A model generated the notes under the pieces. It was not told the origin of the DNA and searched no databases. It worked only from the letters and a program-made list of their open reading frames with translations. A stretch of DNA of 64,000 nucleotides from Pseudomonas urmiensis (GTDB lineage Bacteria > Pseudomonadota > Gammaproteobacteria > Pseudomonadales > Pseudomonadaceae), in assembly GCF_014268815.2 (NCBI RefSeq), contig NZ_JABWRE020000001.1, positions 4,283,001 through 4,347,000 on the forward strand. The letters are read 5' to 3'. Made by a program: the position numbers and the translations under genes. This document shows, in pieces, positions 54,180 to 63,990 of the stretch. The stretch's first letter is position 1; each line of letters starts with the position of its first letter.

Positions 54180-54805
54180 TCATCGACCCCATAATGATGC
54201 TCGCCCCAACGCGGCAGCATGTCCTGCGGGATGTTCAGCAGATTGAGAATCCGCGCGACAACGAAGTCGACCAGATCATCGATAGTCTGCGGCTGGTGAT
54301 AGAAGCCCGGCGCCGCCGGCAGGATCACCGCGCCCATCTGCGACAGCTTGAGCATGTTCTCCAGGTGAATGGTGGAGAACGGCGCCTCACGCGGCACCAG
54401 AATCAACTGGCGACGCTCTTTCAGGGTGACGTCGGCAGCGCGTTCGATCAGGTTGTTGCAGGCGCCTGTAGCGATCGCCGACAACGTCCCCGTCGAGCAC
54501 GGCACCACCACCATCGCCGCTGGTGCTCCGGAGCCAGAGGCCACCGGCGACATCCAGTCTTCCTTGCCATACACCCGGATCTGCCCATCGGCGGCGCCGG
54601 TGTATTCGGTGAGGAAGGCCTGCATCGCCTGGGGCTTGGCTGGCAGCAGCACGTCGGTCTCGGTGGCCATCACCAGTTGCGCGGCCTTGGAGATGAGAAA
54701 GTGCACCTCTCGGTCCTCCCGTACCAGGCAGTCGAGCAGGCGCAGGCCGTACTGCGCCCCGGAGGCGCCGGTCATGGCCAGGGTGATGCGTTCCGGCCCG
54801 CTCAT
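54176..54805 (-). CDS. ubiX: flavin prenyltransferase UbiX
   Basis: The 209-residue protein starts at the ATG at 54805 ([20 protein letters not shown]). The upstream reading frame lies in mpl and is excluded. The Rossmann-like flavoprotein motif is [20 protein letters not shown], and conserved [20 protein letters not shown] follows. UbiX makes prenylated FMN for UbiD decarboxylase in ubiquinone synthesis. It overlaps mpl (TGATG) and is coupled to it. Confidence 0.95.
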   Translation of the reverse strand: MSGPERITLAMTGASGAQYGLRLLDCLVREDREVHFLISKAAQLVMATETDVLLPAKPQAMQAFLTEYTGAADGQIRVYGKEDWMSPVASGSGAPAAMVVVPCSTGTLSAIATGACNNLIERAADVTLKERRQLILVPREAPFSTIHLENMLKLSQMGAVILPAAPGFYHQPQTIDDLVDFVVARILNLLNIPQDMLPRWGEHHYGVDD

Positions 54806-56154
54806 CACTGCAACGCCTCGGCCAGTTTGCCGTGCAGGCCGCCGAAGCCGCCGTTGCTCATGATCACCACGTGGGTGCCCGGCCGTGCCTGGCCTTTGAC
54901 CCGCTCGATGATCGCTTCCAGGCTGTCGGCAACCACGGACGGCACCTTGCACTGGGCGGCAGTGGCTGCCAGGTCCCAGCCGAGGTTGGCCGGGGCGTAC
55001 CAGATGACCTGGTCGGCGTCGTTGACGCTTTCCGGCAAGCCATCGCGGTGAGCGCCCAACTTCATCGAGTTGGAGCGCGGCTCGATCACTGCAATCACTG
55101 GCGCTTCGCCCACCCGCTTGCGCAGGCCGTCGAGGGTGGTGGCAATGGCGGTCGGGTGGTGGGCGAAGTCATCGTAGATGGTCACGCCCTGGACTTCGGC
55201 GACCTTTTCCATCCGCCGCTTGACGCTCTTGAAGGCGCTCAGACCGTCAATCGCCATCGCCGGTACCACGCCGACGTGGCGGGCAGCGGCCAAGGTAGCC
55301 AAGGCGTTGGCGACGTTATGCTGGCCGGTCATCTCCCACTTCACGATGCCTTGGGCAACCCCGTCGAACAGCACTTCAAAGTGCGAGCCATCGGCACTGA
55401 GCAGGCGCGCTTGCCACTGGCCGCCTTCACCCGTGGTTTGCACCGGCGTCCAGCAACCCATGCCGATCACCCGCTCCAAGGCTTGCTCGGTGGTCGGATG
55501 GATGACCAGGCCTTCGCTTGGAATGGTCCGCAACAAGTGATGGAACTGCCGCTCGATAGATGCCAAATCCGGGAAGATGTCTGCGTGATCGAACTCAAGG
55601 TTATTGAGGATCGCGGAACGCGGGTGGTAATGCACGAACTTCGAACGCTTGTCGAAGAAGGCGCTGTCGTATTCATCGGCCTCGACCACGAAGAACGGCG
55701 TGTCGCCCAGGCGCGCCGACACCGAGAAGTTCTGCGGCACGCCGCCGATCAGGAAGCCCGGGCTCATGCCGGCATGCTCCAGGACCCAGGCCAGCATGCT
55801 GCTGGTCGTGGTCTTGCCATGAGTACCGGCCACCGCCAGCACCCAGCGCCCCTGCAGCACATGGTCAGCCAGCCACTGCGGGCCGGAAACGTACGGCAGG
55901 CCCTTGTTCAGGACATATTCGACCGCAGGGTTGCCGCGCGACATGGCATTGCCGATCACCACCAGATCCGGCGCCGGTTCCAGCTGGGCAGGGTCGTAGC
56001 CCTGGGTCAGCTCGATGCCCTGAGCCTGGAGCTGGGTGCTCATTGGCGGATAGACGTTGGCATCGGAGCCGGTGACCCGATGGCCCAGCTCCTTGGCCAG
56101 GACCGCCAGGGAACCCATGAAAGTGCCGCAAATACCAAGAATATGAATGTGCAT
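54805..56154 (-). CDS. mpl: UDP-MurNAc:L-Ala-gamma-D-Glu-meso-DAP ligase
   Basis: The 449-residue enzyme begins [20 protein letters not shown] at the ATG at 56154. A Mur-ligase glycine-rich N-terminus is followed by the ATP motif [20 protein letters not shown] and the central domain [20 protein letters not shown]. Mpl joins recovered tripeptide to UDP-MurNAc in murein recycling, which fits with ldcA in this window. It is followed by ubiX and a lipoprotein gene, all overlapping. Confidence 0.96.
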   Translation of the reverse strand: MHIHILGICGTFMGSLAVLAKELGHRVTGSDANVYPPMSTQLQAQGIELTQGYDPAQLEPAPDLVVIGNAMSRGNPAVEYVLNKGLPYVSGPQWLADHVLQGRWVLAVAGTHGKTTTSSMLAWVLEHAGMSPGFLIGGVPQNFSVSARLGDTPFFVVEADEYDSAFFDKRSKFVHYHPRSAILNNLEFDHADIFPDLASIERQFHHLLRTIPSEGLVIHPTTEQALERVIGMGCWTPVQTTGEGGQWQARLLSADGSHFEVLFDGVAQGIVKWEMTGQHNVANALATLAAARHVGVVPAMAIDGLSAFKSVKRRMEKVAEVQGVTIYDDFAHHPTAIATTLDGLRKRVGEAPVIAVIEPRSNSMKLGAHRDGLPESVNDADQVIWYAPANLGWDLAATAAQCKVPSVVADSLEAIIERVKGQARPGTHVVIMSNGGFGGLHGKLAEALQ

Positions 56155-56220
56155 GATCGACCTCGCAAAACGTCGAGGCAGGGTAGCCCAGGGCGAGCGA
56201 AATCGCACCCGCTGTTTCGT

Positions 56221-58251
56221 TCAGCCAGCCCTGGCGATGCCGTGTTTGCGAAGTTTTCGATACAAGGTATTGCGGCTGATGCCCAGGTGGCTGGCGACGT
56301 TGGTCAGGTGCCAGCGGTTTTGTTCCAGCACAGCCAGCAAGACACTGCGCTCAGCATCCTCTAGAGGAAGATCGGCGCGTAAAGGAAGATCGGCATGCAG
56401 AGGTAGATCAGCGCGTGGAGGTAGATCAGCGTGGGAGCGGGCTTGCCCCGCGATAGCGCCGGCGCAGACACCAGCGAACTGACCCATGTCGCTATCGCGG
56501 GGCAAGCCCGCTCCCACGCAATCCGTATTAGATCGCACCAGCACAGGCAAATCGCCATAGGTAATGCGCTGGTTGTCGCACAGCGCCACCAGCGTGCGCA
56601 GCACATTGCGCAGTTGCCGCACGTTACCCGGCCAGGCGAATGCCAACAGCGCCTGGCGCGCCTGCGGCTCGATCTCGATGCGCTGCCCTTCAGCTTCCTG
56701 GCGCAACAAAAAGTCCAGCAGCGGCGCTTTGTCACTGCGCTCACGCACCGCCGGCAACGCCACTTCCAGGCCGTTGAGCCGGTAGTACAAGTCTTCACGG
56801 AAGCTGCCCTGCTCCACCCGCTGCAAGAGGTTGCGGTGGGTAGCGCTGATGATCCGCACATCCACCGCCTGCGCCTCACCACCAATCGGCACCACCTGGC
56901 GATCCTCCAGCACCCTGAGCAGTCGCGTCTGCAACGCCAGCGGCATATCGCCGATTTCATCGAGCAACAACGTACCGCCATCGGCCTGCAGCAGTTTGCC
57001 GCGCATGCCTTCCTTGCGCGCACCGGTGAAACTGCCACCGCGATAACCGAACAACTCGCTCTCGATCAAACTCTCTGGCAGCGAAGCGCAGTTGATGGCC
57101 ACAAAAGGTTTGTGCCGACGCTGACTGGCCTGGTGCACGGCCTGGGCGAACGCCTCCTTGCCGCATCCAGTCTCGCCGCGCAGCAGCAGCGGCACGTCGC
57201 GCTCGAACACGCGAACGGCCCGGCTGAAATCAGCTTTAAGAGCCGGATCGAGCAGACAGATCTGCGCCTGCGCCTCGGCCGTTTGCAGCGGCATCGCCGC
57301 TGGCACTGCCCAAGCTGCTGTACGTGCCTGGCCACGCAGGCTGGCGAACACCTGGCGGCCGTCGCGGGTATGCAGTGGCCAGACTGCGCTGCCCTGCGGC
57401 GTGGCACGGCCGAGCAAATCATCATGGCTACAGGCAAAAAACATATCCACAGGCTTGCCCAGCACTCCACCACGAATAGTGCCGAGCAGATTCAACGCAC
57501 TCTGGTTGACCGCACTGATCCGCCCTTCGCCATCGAATGCCAGCAACCCTTCACTGAATAGCCCGACCGATTCGGCCTGCAAATGGAAACGCAGCAGCCA
57601 CTGATGCTCGAAATGGCGCAGGAAATAACAGCTCTCGATCATCTTCGCCGAGAGGTTGACCAGCGCCATGGTATGGAATTGGCTCTGGCGCGAGACATCT
57701 GGCCGAGCCGAAGACACGTCGAGTACCGCCAGCAGCTCGCCATGCGGGTCGAACACCGGGCTCGCCGAGCAGGTCAGCCCGGTGTGGCGGCCACGAAAAT
57801 GTTCGTTTTGATGGATGGTCAGCGCCTGACGCTCGACCAGGCAGGTGCCAATGCCATTGGTGCCCTCACTGGCCTCGCTCCAGTCGGCGCCCAACCACAG
57901 CCCGGCGCGCTCGAAAATACGCCGCTCGGTAGGCGCGGTGACGCAATTGAGGATCACCCCACGGGCGTCGGTCAGCAATACCGCGTGCCCCGCGCCCGAT
58001 AGCTGCTGGTGCAGGCTGTTCATTTCGGTGCCGGCGATCTGCAACACCTGGCGCAGGCGTTCGCGGGTTTCCAGCAGGCGCCCGTGTTCGAGCACCACCG
58101 GCGCCTGGCCACGGTCAGGGTCGAGGTGATAGTCCTCCAGGCAGCGCAGCCAGGAGCGGGCGATCGAAGGGTCGCTAGCAGGTCCGCTGCCCTCGCCACG
58201 GGCAACTGTCAGGACTTGATGGGCATGGCGGCTGAACGCATTGCTCTGCAT
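56221..58251 (-). CDS. eatR: sigma-54 enhancer-binding regulator of ethanolamine catabolism (AcoR family, EatR-like)
   Basis: This 676-residue protein has a GAF-type sensor region (about 60-210), a PAS-like segment (225-320), an AAA+ domain and a Fis-type HTH (633-672, NVASHLGISRNTLYRKLRKH). The AAA+ domain contains Walker A GETGCGKE (359-366), the sigma-54 loop GSFTGA (406-411) and Walker B TLLLDEIGDMP (427-437). Residues 578-607 are encoded by a complete REP pair and residues 608-630 by an 18-bp minisatellite (see repeats). The position opposite the dehydrogenase, permease and eutBC genes matches EatR of P. aeruginosa. The GSFTGA loop has Ser for Ala. Confidence 0.85.
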   Translation of the reverse strand: MQSNAFSRHAHQVLTVARGEGSGPASDPSIARSWLRCLEDYHLDPDRGQAPVVLEHGRLLETRERLRQVLQIAGTEMNSLHQQLSGAGHAVLLTDARGVILNCVTAPTERRIFERAGLWLGADWSEASEGTNGIGTCLVERQALTIHQNEHFRGRHTGLTCSASPVFDPHGELLAVLDVSSARPDVSRQSQFHTMALVNLSAKMIESCYFLRHFEHQWLLRFHLQAESVGLFSEGLLAFDGEGRISAVNQSALNLLGTIRGGVLGKPVDMFFACSHDDLLGRATPQGSAVWPLHTRDGRQVFASLRGQARTAAWAVPAAMPLQTAEAQAQICLLDPALKADFSRAVRVFERDVPLLLRGETGCGKEAFAQAVHQASQRRHKPFVAINCASLPESLIESELFGYRGGSFTGARKEGMRGKLLQADGGTLLLDEIGDMPLALQTRLLRVLEDRQVVPIGGEAQAVDVRIISATHRNLLQRVEQGSFREDLYYRLNGLEVALPAVRERSDKAPLLDFLLRQEAEGQRIEIEPQARQALLAFAWPGNVRQLRNVLRTLVALCDNQRITYGDLPVLVRSNTDCVGAGLPRDSDMGQFAGVCAGAIAGQARSHADLPPRADLPLHADLPLRADLPLEDAERSVLLAVLEQNRWHLTNVASHLGISRNTLYRKLRKHGIARAG
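56365..56436. repeat. 18-bp minisatellite, four copies, inside the regulator gene
   Basis: Units begin at 56365, 56383, 56401 and 56419 with the core AGG(A/T)AGATC(G/A)GC, 18 bp apart. They encode the hexapeptide ADLP(L/P)(R/H/E) in series. The last unit runs directly into the REP arm. Confidence 0.9.
56429..56519. repeat. REP element, inverted pair, in frame inside the regulator gene
   Basis: Two perfect 29-bp arms (56429-56457 and 56491-56519) flank 33 bp. Their frame is open, translated as VGAGLPRD at one arm and AIAGQARSHA at the other. The site lies between the AAA+ domain and the DNA-binding domain. Confidence 0.95.
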
Positions 58252-58343
58252 TTGTTGTTGTGCTCCGCAGATAGAGACTCAGGGCCAGCATCCTCCACCC
58301 GGCAAGGCTTTGCAATGGCGCACTGACCCACAGGTCACGCAGC

Positions 58344-58393
58344 GTGTCATTAGCGGTACAAACTGTCACTGCGCCCGTGCCATAGCGGGTACA
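58344..58393. promoter_or_regulatory. candidate upstream activator sites for the EatR-like protein
   Basis: GTGTCATTAGCGGTACA (58344-58360) and GTGCCATAGCGGGTACA (58377-58393) are similar direct repeats spaced 33 bp, about three helical turns. Each ends in a TGT/ACA-like dyad. They lie 64-113 bp upstream of the -24 element, a fitting distance for sigma-54 activator binding. Confidence 0.4.
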
Positions 58394-58456
58394 CAGGGGC
58401 TCAACAATACCGGAATGAGCGCAGTAACTCCTTGATTCACAAGGAGCGCCCGGCAG

Positions 58457-58472
58457 TGGCCCAAGCTTTGCT
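58457..58472 (+). promoter_or_regulatory. sigma-54 (-24/-12) promoter of the aldehyde dehydrogenase gene
   Basis: TGGCCCAAGCTTTGCT has GG and GC separated by exactly 10 bp, as in the RpoN consensus TGGCAC-N5-TTGC. Predicted start of transcription is near 58483, 37 bases before the ATG at 58520. Confidence 0.65.
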
Positions 58473-58519
58473 CTACGCTTTCCAACTCCCCAACAAACAC
58501 AATAGCCAGGAGAGACACC

Positions 58520-60040
58520 ATGCGTTACGCACATCCCGGTACCGAAGGCTCCAAGGTCAGCTTCAAGAGCCGTTACGGGAACTTCATCGGTGGCGAGTTC
58601 GTAGCTCCGGTCAAAGGGCAATATTTCGAAAACACTTCTCCGGTGAACGGCAAGCTGATCGCCGAATTCCCCCGCTCCACTGCCGAAGACATCGATAAGG
58701 CGCTGGACGCCGCGCATGCAGCCGCCGACGCCTGGGGCCGCACCTCGGTGCAGGACCGCTCCAACGTCCTGCTGAAAATCGCCGACCGCATCGAGCAGAA
58801 CCTCGAACTGCTGGCCATCACCGAAACCTGGGACAACGGCAAGCCGGTGCGCGAAACCCTCAACGCCGACATCCCACTGGCCGTGGACCACTTCCGCTAC
58901 TTCGCTGGCTGCATCCGCGCCCAGGAAGGCGGCGCCGCCGAGATCAACGAAGGCACCGTGGCCTATCACATCCACGAACCGCTGGGCGTGGTCGGGCAGA
59001 TCATTCCGTGGAACTTCCCGATCCTGATGGCCGCCTGGAAACTCGCCCCGGCCCTGGCCGCCGGTAACTGCGTGGTGCTCAAGCCGGCCGAGCAGACCCC
59101 ACTGGGCATCACCGTGCTGGTCGAGCTGATCGGCGACCTGCTGCCGCCGGGCGTGCTAAACGTGGTGCAAGGTTATGGCCGTGAAGCGGGCGAGGCCCTG
59201 GCCACCAGCAAGCGCATCGCCAAGATCGCCTTCACCGGCTCCACCCCAGTCGGCTCGCACATCATGAAATGCGCAGCCGAGAACATCATCCCGTCCACCG
59301 TCGAGCTGGGCGGCAAGTCGCCGAACATCTACTTCGAAGACATCATGCAGGCCGAGCCGAGCTTCATCGACAAGGCTGCCGAAGGCATGGTCCTGGCGTT
59401 CTTCAACCAGGGCGAAGTGTGCACCTGTCCTTCGCGGGCGCTGGTGCAGGAGTCGATCTACCCGCAGTTCATGGAAGCGGTGCTGAACAAGGTCAAGAAG
59501 ATCAAGCGTGGCGACCCGCTGGACACCGACACCATGGTCGGCGCCCAGGCCTCGCAGCAACAGTTCGAGAAAATCCTCTCGTACCTGGACATCGCCCAGG
59601 AAGAAGGCGCCGAGCTGCTCACTGGCGGCAAGGTGGAAAAACTCGAAGGCGCCCTGGCGACCGGCTATTACATCCAGCCGACCCTGCTCAAGGGCAACAA
59701 CAAGATGCGCGTGTTCCAGGAAGAGATCTTCGGCCCGGTGGTCAGCGTCACTACCTTCAAGGATGAAGCCGAAGCGCTGGCGATTGCCAACGACACCGAG
59801 TTCGGTCTGGGCGCCGGCGTGTGGACCCGTGATATCAACCGCGCCTACCGCATGGGCCGTGGGATCAAGGCAGGCCGGGTGTGGACCAACTGCTACCACC
59901 TGTACCCGGCGCACGCCGCGTTTGGCGGCTATAAGAAATCCGGCGTAGGCCGTGAAACCCACAAGATGATGCTCGATCATTATCAGCAGACCAAGAACCT
60001 GCTGGTGAGCTACGACATCAATCCGCTGGGCTTCTTCTAA
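58520..60040 (+). CDS. exaC: acetaldehyde (aldehyde) dehydrogenase
   Basis: This 506-residue enzyme starts [20 protein letters not shown] after GGAGAG. The ALDH signatures are [20 protein letters not shown], the NAD-site Glu in [16 protein letters not shown], and the catalytic Cys in [19 protein letters not shown]. The length and sequence resemble ExaC/AldB-type acetaldehyde dehydrogenases. Here it would oxidise acetaldehyde from EutBC to acetate with NAD+. It has its own sigma-54 promoter and is divergent from the regulator. The paralogue in P. aeruginosa is also called HdhA, so the symbol is tentative. Confidence 0.9.
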   Translation: MRYAHPGTEGSKVSFKSRYGNFIGGEFVAPVKGQYFENTSPVNGKLIAEFPRSTAEDIDKALDAAHAAADAWGRTSVQDRSNVLLKIADRIEQNLELLAITETWDNGKPVRETLNADIPLAVDHFRYFAGCIRAQEGGAAEINEGTVAYHIHEPLGVVGQIIPWNFPILMAAWKLAPALAAGNCVVLKPAEQTPLGITVLVELIGDLLPPGVLNVVQGYGREAGEALATSKRIAKIAFTGSTPVGSHIMKCAAENIIPSTVELGGKSPNIYFEDIMQAEPSFIDKAAEGMVLAFFNQGEVCTCPSRALVQESIYPQFMEAVLNKVKKIKRGDPLDTDTMVGAQASQQQFEKILSYLDIAQEEGAELLTGGKVEKLEGALATGYYIQPTLLKGNNKMRVFQEEIFGPVVSVTTFKDEAEALAIANDTEFGLGAGVWTRDINRAYRMGRGIKAGRVWTNCYHLYPAHAAFGGYKKSGVGRETHKMMLDHYQQTKNLLVSYDINPLGFF

Positions 60041-60052
60041 CACCGGGTGATC

Positions 60053-60140
60053 CCATCGCGGGGCAAGCCCGCTCCCACAGGTACACCACTGCATTTGAAA
60101 CTGTGCTGTCCCTGTGGGAACGGGCTTGCCCGCGAAGAGG
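60053..60140. repeat. REP element, inverted pair (mixed variants)
   Basis: A standard arm (ATCGCGGGGCAAGCCCGCT) faces a variant arm (GGAACGGGCTTGCCCGCGAAG) across about 40 bp, between the dehydrogenase and permease genes. Confidence 0.9.
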
Positions 60141-60190
60141 CCGGCACTGACTTTTACCATTCCAGACCGGATCGTCTGAACGAACCGCTC

Positions 60191-60206
60191 TGGCTCGCTT
60201 CCTGCA
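60191..60206 (+). promoter_or_regulatory. sigma-54 (-24/-12) promoter of the ethanolamine permease gene
   Basis: TGGCTCGCTTCCTGCA has GG and GC separated by exactly 10 bp. It lies 60 bp upstream of the permease ATG, after the REP. A 9-bp hairpin (GGCCGGAAG/CTTCCGGCC, 60222-60240) lies in the leader. Confidence 0.6.
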
Positions 60207-60265
60207 GTACCCATCACCATCGGCCGGAAGCCTTCCGGCCACCAAGAAAAACAACAGGTGAACCT

Positions 60266-61714
60266 ATGCCAAGCGATCATTCCGGTAGCACACCGGCCAC
60301 TTCTTCCGTCGACTTCGAAAAAGTCGGCTCAGACTATTTCCAGCAACGTGAACTGAAAAAAGGCGCCGCCGGCTGGGTCTTGCTGGTCGGCCTGGGGGTC
60401 GCCTACGTGATCTCCGGCGACTACGCCGGGTGGAACTTCGGCCTGGCCCAAGGCGGCTGGGGCGGCATGTTCCTCGCCACCCTGCTGATGGCCACCATGT
60501 ACCTGTGCATGTGCTTCTCGCTGGCCGAACTGTCGTCGATGATCCCCACCGCAGGCGGCGGCTACGGCTTCGCCCGTAGCGCCTTCGGCCCCTGGGGCGG
60601 CTTCTTGACCGGTACCGCGATCCTCATCGAATACGCCATCGCCCCGGCCGCTATCGCGGTGTTCATCGGCGCCTATTGCCAGTCACTGTTCGGCATCGGC
60701 GGCTGGATGATTTATCTCGCCTTCTACATCGTCTTCATCGGCATCCACATCTTCGGTGTTGGCGAGGCGTTGAAACTGATGTTCATCATCACCGCGGTGG
60801 CGGCGATTGCCCTGGTGGTGTTCCTGATCGGCATGGTGCCCCATTTTGATGCAGCCAACCTGTTCGATATCGCCCCAACCAGCGCGGCAGGCGCCAGCAG
60901 CTTCCTGCCATTCGGCTACATCGGCGTGTGGGCGGCGATCCCCTATGCGATCTGGTTCTTCCTGGCGGTCGAAGGTGTGCCATTGGCTGCCGAAGAAACC
61001 AAGAACCCCAAACGCGACCTGCCGCGCGGTCTGATCGGGGCGATGCTGGTGCTGCTCGCCTTTGCCCTGCTGATTCTGGTGATCGGCCCGGGTGGCGCGG
61101 GTTCCGAAGCGCTCAAGGCCTCGGGCAATCCTCTGGTCGAGGCGCTGTCGAAGGCTTACGGCGGCTCAACCTGGATGGGCAACTTCGTCAACCTGGTCGG
61201 CCTTGCTGGCCTGATCGCCAGCTTCTTCTCGATCATCTACGCCTATTCGCGGCAGATCTTTGCGCTTTCTCGCGCCGGCTACCTGCCACGCAAATTGTCC
61301 GAGACCAACAAAAGCAAAGCGCCCGTGCTGGCCCTGGTCATCCCGGGGATCATCGGTTTCGCCCTGTCGCTGACTGGCCAGGGTGACTTGCTGATCCTGG
61401 TCGCGGTGTTCGGCGCCACCCTGTCGTACGTGCTGATGATGGCCGCACACATCACCCTGCGTATTCGTCGCCCCAAGATGGAGCGTCCGTACCGCACCCC
61501 AGGCGGCATCTTCACCTCGGGCGTGGCCCTGGTCTTGGCGTGCCTGGCGGTGGTCGCCGGATTCCTGGTCGATCCGCGCGTGGTGATTGGCGCGGCAGTG
61601 ATCTATGGGGTATTAATTGCCTACTTTGCTTTCTACAGCCGCCACCACTTGGTAGCGGGGACGCCGGAAGAGGAATTCGCCGCGATCCAAAAGGCCGAAG
61701 AGGCCCTGCACTGA
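60266..61714 (+). CDS. eat: ethanolamine permease
   Basis: The 482-residue protein starts at the ATG at 60266 (MPSDHSGSTPATSSVDFEKV) after CAACAGG. Its ~12 membrane helices belong to the APC superfamily, with conserved GAAGWVLLVGLGVAYVISGD, SSMIPTAGGGYGFARSAFGP and GTAILIEYAIAPAAIAVFIG. Eat imports ethanolamine. The context (dehydrogenase before, eutBC after) strongly supports the substrate. It has a sigma-54 promoter and continues into eutB 49 bp later. Confidence 0.94.
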   Translation: MPSDHSGSTPATSSVDFEKVGSDYFQQRELKKGAAGWVLLVGLGVAYVISGDYAGWNFGLAQGGWGGMFLATLLMATMYLCMCFSLAELSSMIPTAGGGYGFARSAFGPWGGFLTGTAILIEYAIAPAAIAVFIGAYCQSLFGIGGWMIYLAFYIVFIGIHIFGVGEALKLMFIITAVAAIALVVFLIGMVPHFDAANLFDIAPTSAAGASSFLPFGYIGVWAAIPYAIWFFLAVEGVPLAAEETKNPKRDLPRGLIGAMLVLLAFALLILVIGPGGAGSEALKASGNPLVEALSKAYGGSTWMGNFVNLVGLAGLIASFFSIIYAYSRQIFALSRAGYLPRKLSETNKSKAPVLALVIPGIIGFALSLTGQGDLLILVAVFGATLSYVLMMAAHITLRIRRPKMERPYRTPGGIFTSGVALVLACLAVVAGFLVDPRVVIGAAVIYGVLIAYFAFYSRHHLVAGTPEEEFAAIQKAEEALH

Positions 61715-61763
61715 TCGCCGATACGCGCCGCAGCTAGCTCCTGCGGCGCTCTGGAGAGTCTGT

Positions 61764-63158
61764 ATGGCAAGTTTCGTACACACGGTAGGCAACCTGGTCT
61801 ACCGCTTCGACAGCCTCAAGGAAGTCATGGCCAAGGCCAGCCCGGCGCGCTCGGGCGACTTTCTGGCTGGGGTCGCGGCCAGCAACGACGGCGAACGGGT
61901 CGCCGCGCAGATGGCCCTGGCCAACATCCCGCTCACGCATTTTTTGAGTGAGGCGCTGATCCCTTATGAGCAAGACGAAGTCACCCGGCTGATCATCGAC
62001 AGCCATGACGCCGAAGCCTTTGCCCCGGTCAGCCACCTGACGGTGGGCGGCCTGCGCGACTGGCTGCTCGGCGAAGACGCCACGCAAGACAGCCTACGCG
62101 CCCTCGCCCCCGGCCTGACCCCGGAAATGGCTGCGGCAGTGTCGAAAATCATGCGCGTGCAGGATCTGGTGCTGGTCGCGCAGAAAATCCGCGTGGAGAC
62201 CCAGTTCCGCGGCACCATGGGCCTGCGCGGTCGGCTGTCGACCCGCCTGCAACCGAACCATCCGACCGATGAACCGGCCGGGATCGCCGCGAGCATCCTC
62301 GACGGGCTGCTGTATGGCAACGGTGACGCCATGATCGGCATCAACCCGGCCACCGACAGTATTTCTTCGATCTGCGCCATGCTGGAAATGCTCGATGCGA
62401 TCATCCAGCGCTACCAGATCCCCACCCAGGCCTGCGTGCTGACTCACGTCACCACCTCGATCGAGGCGATCAACCGCGGCGTGCCGCTGGACCTGGTATT
62501 CCAGTCCATCGCCGGCACCGAGGCGGCCAACGCCGGCTTTGGCATCAATCTCAATGTCCTGCAGGAAGGCTATGAAGCCGGCCTGTCGCTCAAGCGCGGC
62601 ACCCTCGGCCAGAACCTGATGTATTTCGAAACCGGCCAAGGCAGCGCCCTGTCGGCCAACGCTCACCATGGCGTTGACCAGCAGACCTGCGAAACCCGCG
62701 CCTATGCCGTGGCCCGCCATTTCAAGCCGTTTCTGGTCAACACCGTGGTCGGCTTCATCGGCCCGGAATACCTGTACAACGGCAAGCAGATCATCCGCGC
62801 CGGCCTGGAGGACCACTTCTGCGGCAAGCTGCTGGGCGTGCCGATGGGCTGCGACATCTGCTACACCAACCACGCCGAAGCCGACCAGGACGACATGGAC
62901 ACCCTGCTGACCCTGCTGGGTGTGGCCGGGATCAACTTCATCATGGGCATCCCCGGCTCCGACGACATCATGCTCAATTACCAGACCACCTCGTTCCACG
63001 ACGCGCTATATGCGCGCCAGACCCTGGGCCTCAAGCCCGGCCCGGAATTCGAGGCGTGGCTTGAGCGCACCGGCATCTTCACCCAGGCCGATGGCCGCAT
63101 TCGCTTTGGCGACAACCTGCCGCCCGCTTTCCGCCAAGCCTTGGCGCAGTTGGCCTAG
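61764..63158 (+). CDS. eutB: ethanolamine ammonia-lyase large subunit
   Basis: This 464-residue enzyme begins [20 protein letters not shown]. Conserved blocks include [40 protein letters not shown] and [20 protein letters not shown]. With EutC it uses adenosylcobalamin to convert ethanolamine to acetaldehyde and ammonia by a radical rearrangement. No EutA reactivase or microcompartment shell gene appears within this window. It is followed 8 bp later by eutC. Confidence 0.97.
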   Translation: MASFVHTVGNLVYRFDSLKEVMAKASPARSGDFLAGVAASNDGERVAAQMALANIPLTHFLSEALIPYEQDEVTRLIIDSHDAEAFAPVSHLTVGGLRDWLLGEDATQDSLRALAPGLTPEMAAAVSKIMRVQDLVLVAQKIRVETQFRGTMGLRGRLSTRLQPNHPTDEPAGIAASILDGLLYGNGDAMIGINPATDSISSICAMLEMLDAIIQRYQIPTQACVLTHVTTSIEAINRGVPLDLVFQSIAGTEAANAGFGINLNVLQEGYEAGLSLKRGTLGQNLMYFETGQGSALSANAHHGVDQQTCETRAYAVARHFKPFLVNTVVGFIGPEYLYNGKQIIRAGLEDHFCGKLLGVPMGCDICYTNHAEADQDDMDTLLTLLGVAGINFIMGIPGSDDIMLNYQTTSFHDALYARQTLGLKPGPEFEAWLERTGIFTQADGRIRFGDNLPPAFRQALAQLA

Positions 63159-63166
63159 AGGTGACC

Positions 63167-63985
63167 ATGGAACGACACACGCCCACCCACGACAACCCCT
63201 GGTTGGCCCTGCGCAATCTCACCCCGGCGCGGATTGCCCTGGGCCGCAGCGGCATCAGCCTGCCGACCGGCGCCCAGCTGGATTTCCAGTTCGCTCACGC
63301 CCAGGCCCGTGATGCGGTGCACCTGGCCTTCGATCACGCGAGCCTGCGCAGCCAACTGAGCGAACGCGGCCGAGACAGCCTGCTGTTGCACAGCGCCGCC
63401 AGCGACCGCGACCAGTACCTGCAACGCCCGGATCTGGGCCGCCGGCTGAACCAGGAGTCGGTCCAGCAACTGCGCGAGCACGCCCAAGCCAATCCGGGTG
63501 GCGTCGACCTGGCCATCGTGGTCGCCGACGGTCTGTCGGCCCTGGCCGTACACCGCCATACCTTGCCGTTGCTCGCGCGCTTCGAAGAGCAGGCCGCCGC
63601 TGACGGCTGGAGCAGTGCCCCGGTGGTGCTGGTCGAGCAAGGCCGGGTTGCCGTGGCCGATGAAGTCGGTGAACTGCTTGGCGCACGCATGACCGTGATG
63701 TTGATCGGCGAACGCCCTGGCCTGAGCTCGCCAGACAGCCTTGGCCTGTACTTCACCTACGGCCCCAAGGTCGGCCTGACCGACGCCTATCGCAACTGCA
63801 TTTCCAACGTACGCCTGGAGGGTTTGAGCTACGGCATGGCCGCTCACCGCCTGTTGTACCTGATGCGCGAAGCCTGCCGGCGCCAGCTGTCGGGGGTGAA
63901 TCTTAAGGACGAAGCCGAGGTCCATAGCCTCGACACTGAAAACTCTTCAAGCAAAAGCGGAAACTTCCTACTTGGGGAAGAGTAA
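63167..63985 (+). CDS. eutC: ethanolamine ammonia-lyase small subunit
   Basis: The 272-residue protein starts at the ATG at 63167, AGAGG lying 5 bases upstream. It begins [20 protein letters not shown]. Conserved regions are [40 protein letters not shown] and [20 protein letters not shown]. EutC binds the cobalamin with EutB. The GTG at 63161 would add two residues and is less likely. The C-terminus ends in a short Ser/Glu-rich tail. Confidence 0.96.
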   Translation: MERHTPTHDNPWLALRNLTPARIALGRSGISLPTGAQLDFQFAHAQARDAVHLAFDHASLRSQLSERGRDSLLLHSAASDRDQYLQRPDLGRRLNQESVQQLREHAQANPGGVDLAIVVADGLSALAVHRHTLPLLARFEEQAAADGWSSAPVVLVEQGRVAVADEVGELLGARMTVMLIGERPGLSSPDSLGLYFTYGPKVGLTDAYRNCISNVRLEGLSYGMAAHRLLYLMREACRRQLSGVNLKDEAEVHSLDTENSSSKSGNFLLGEE

Positions 63986-63990
63986 AAATC

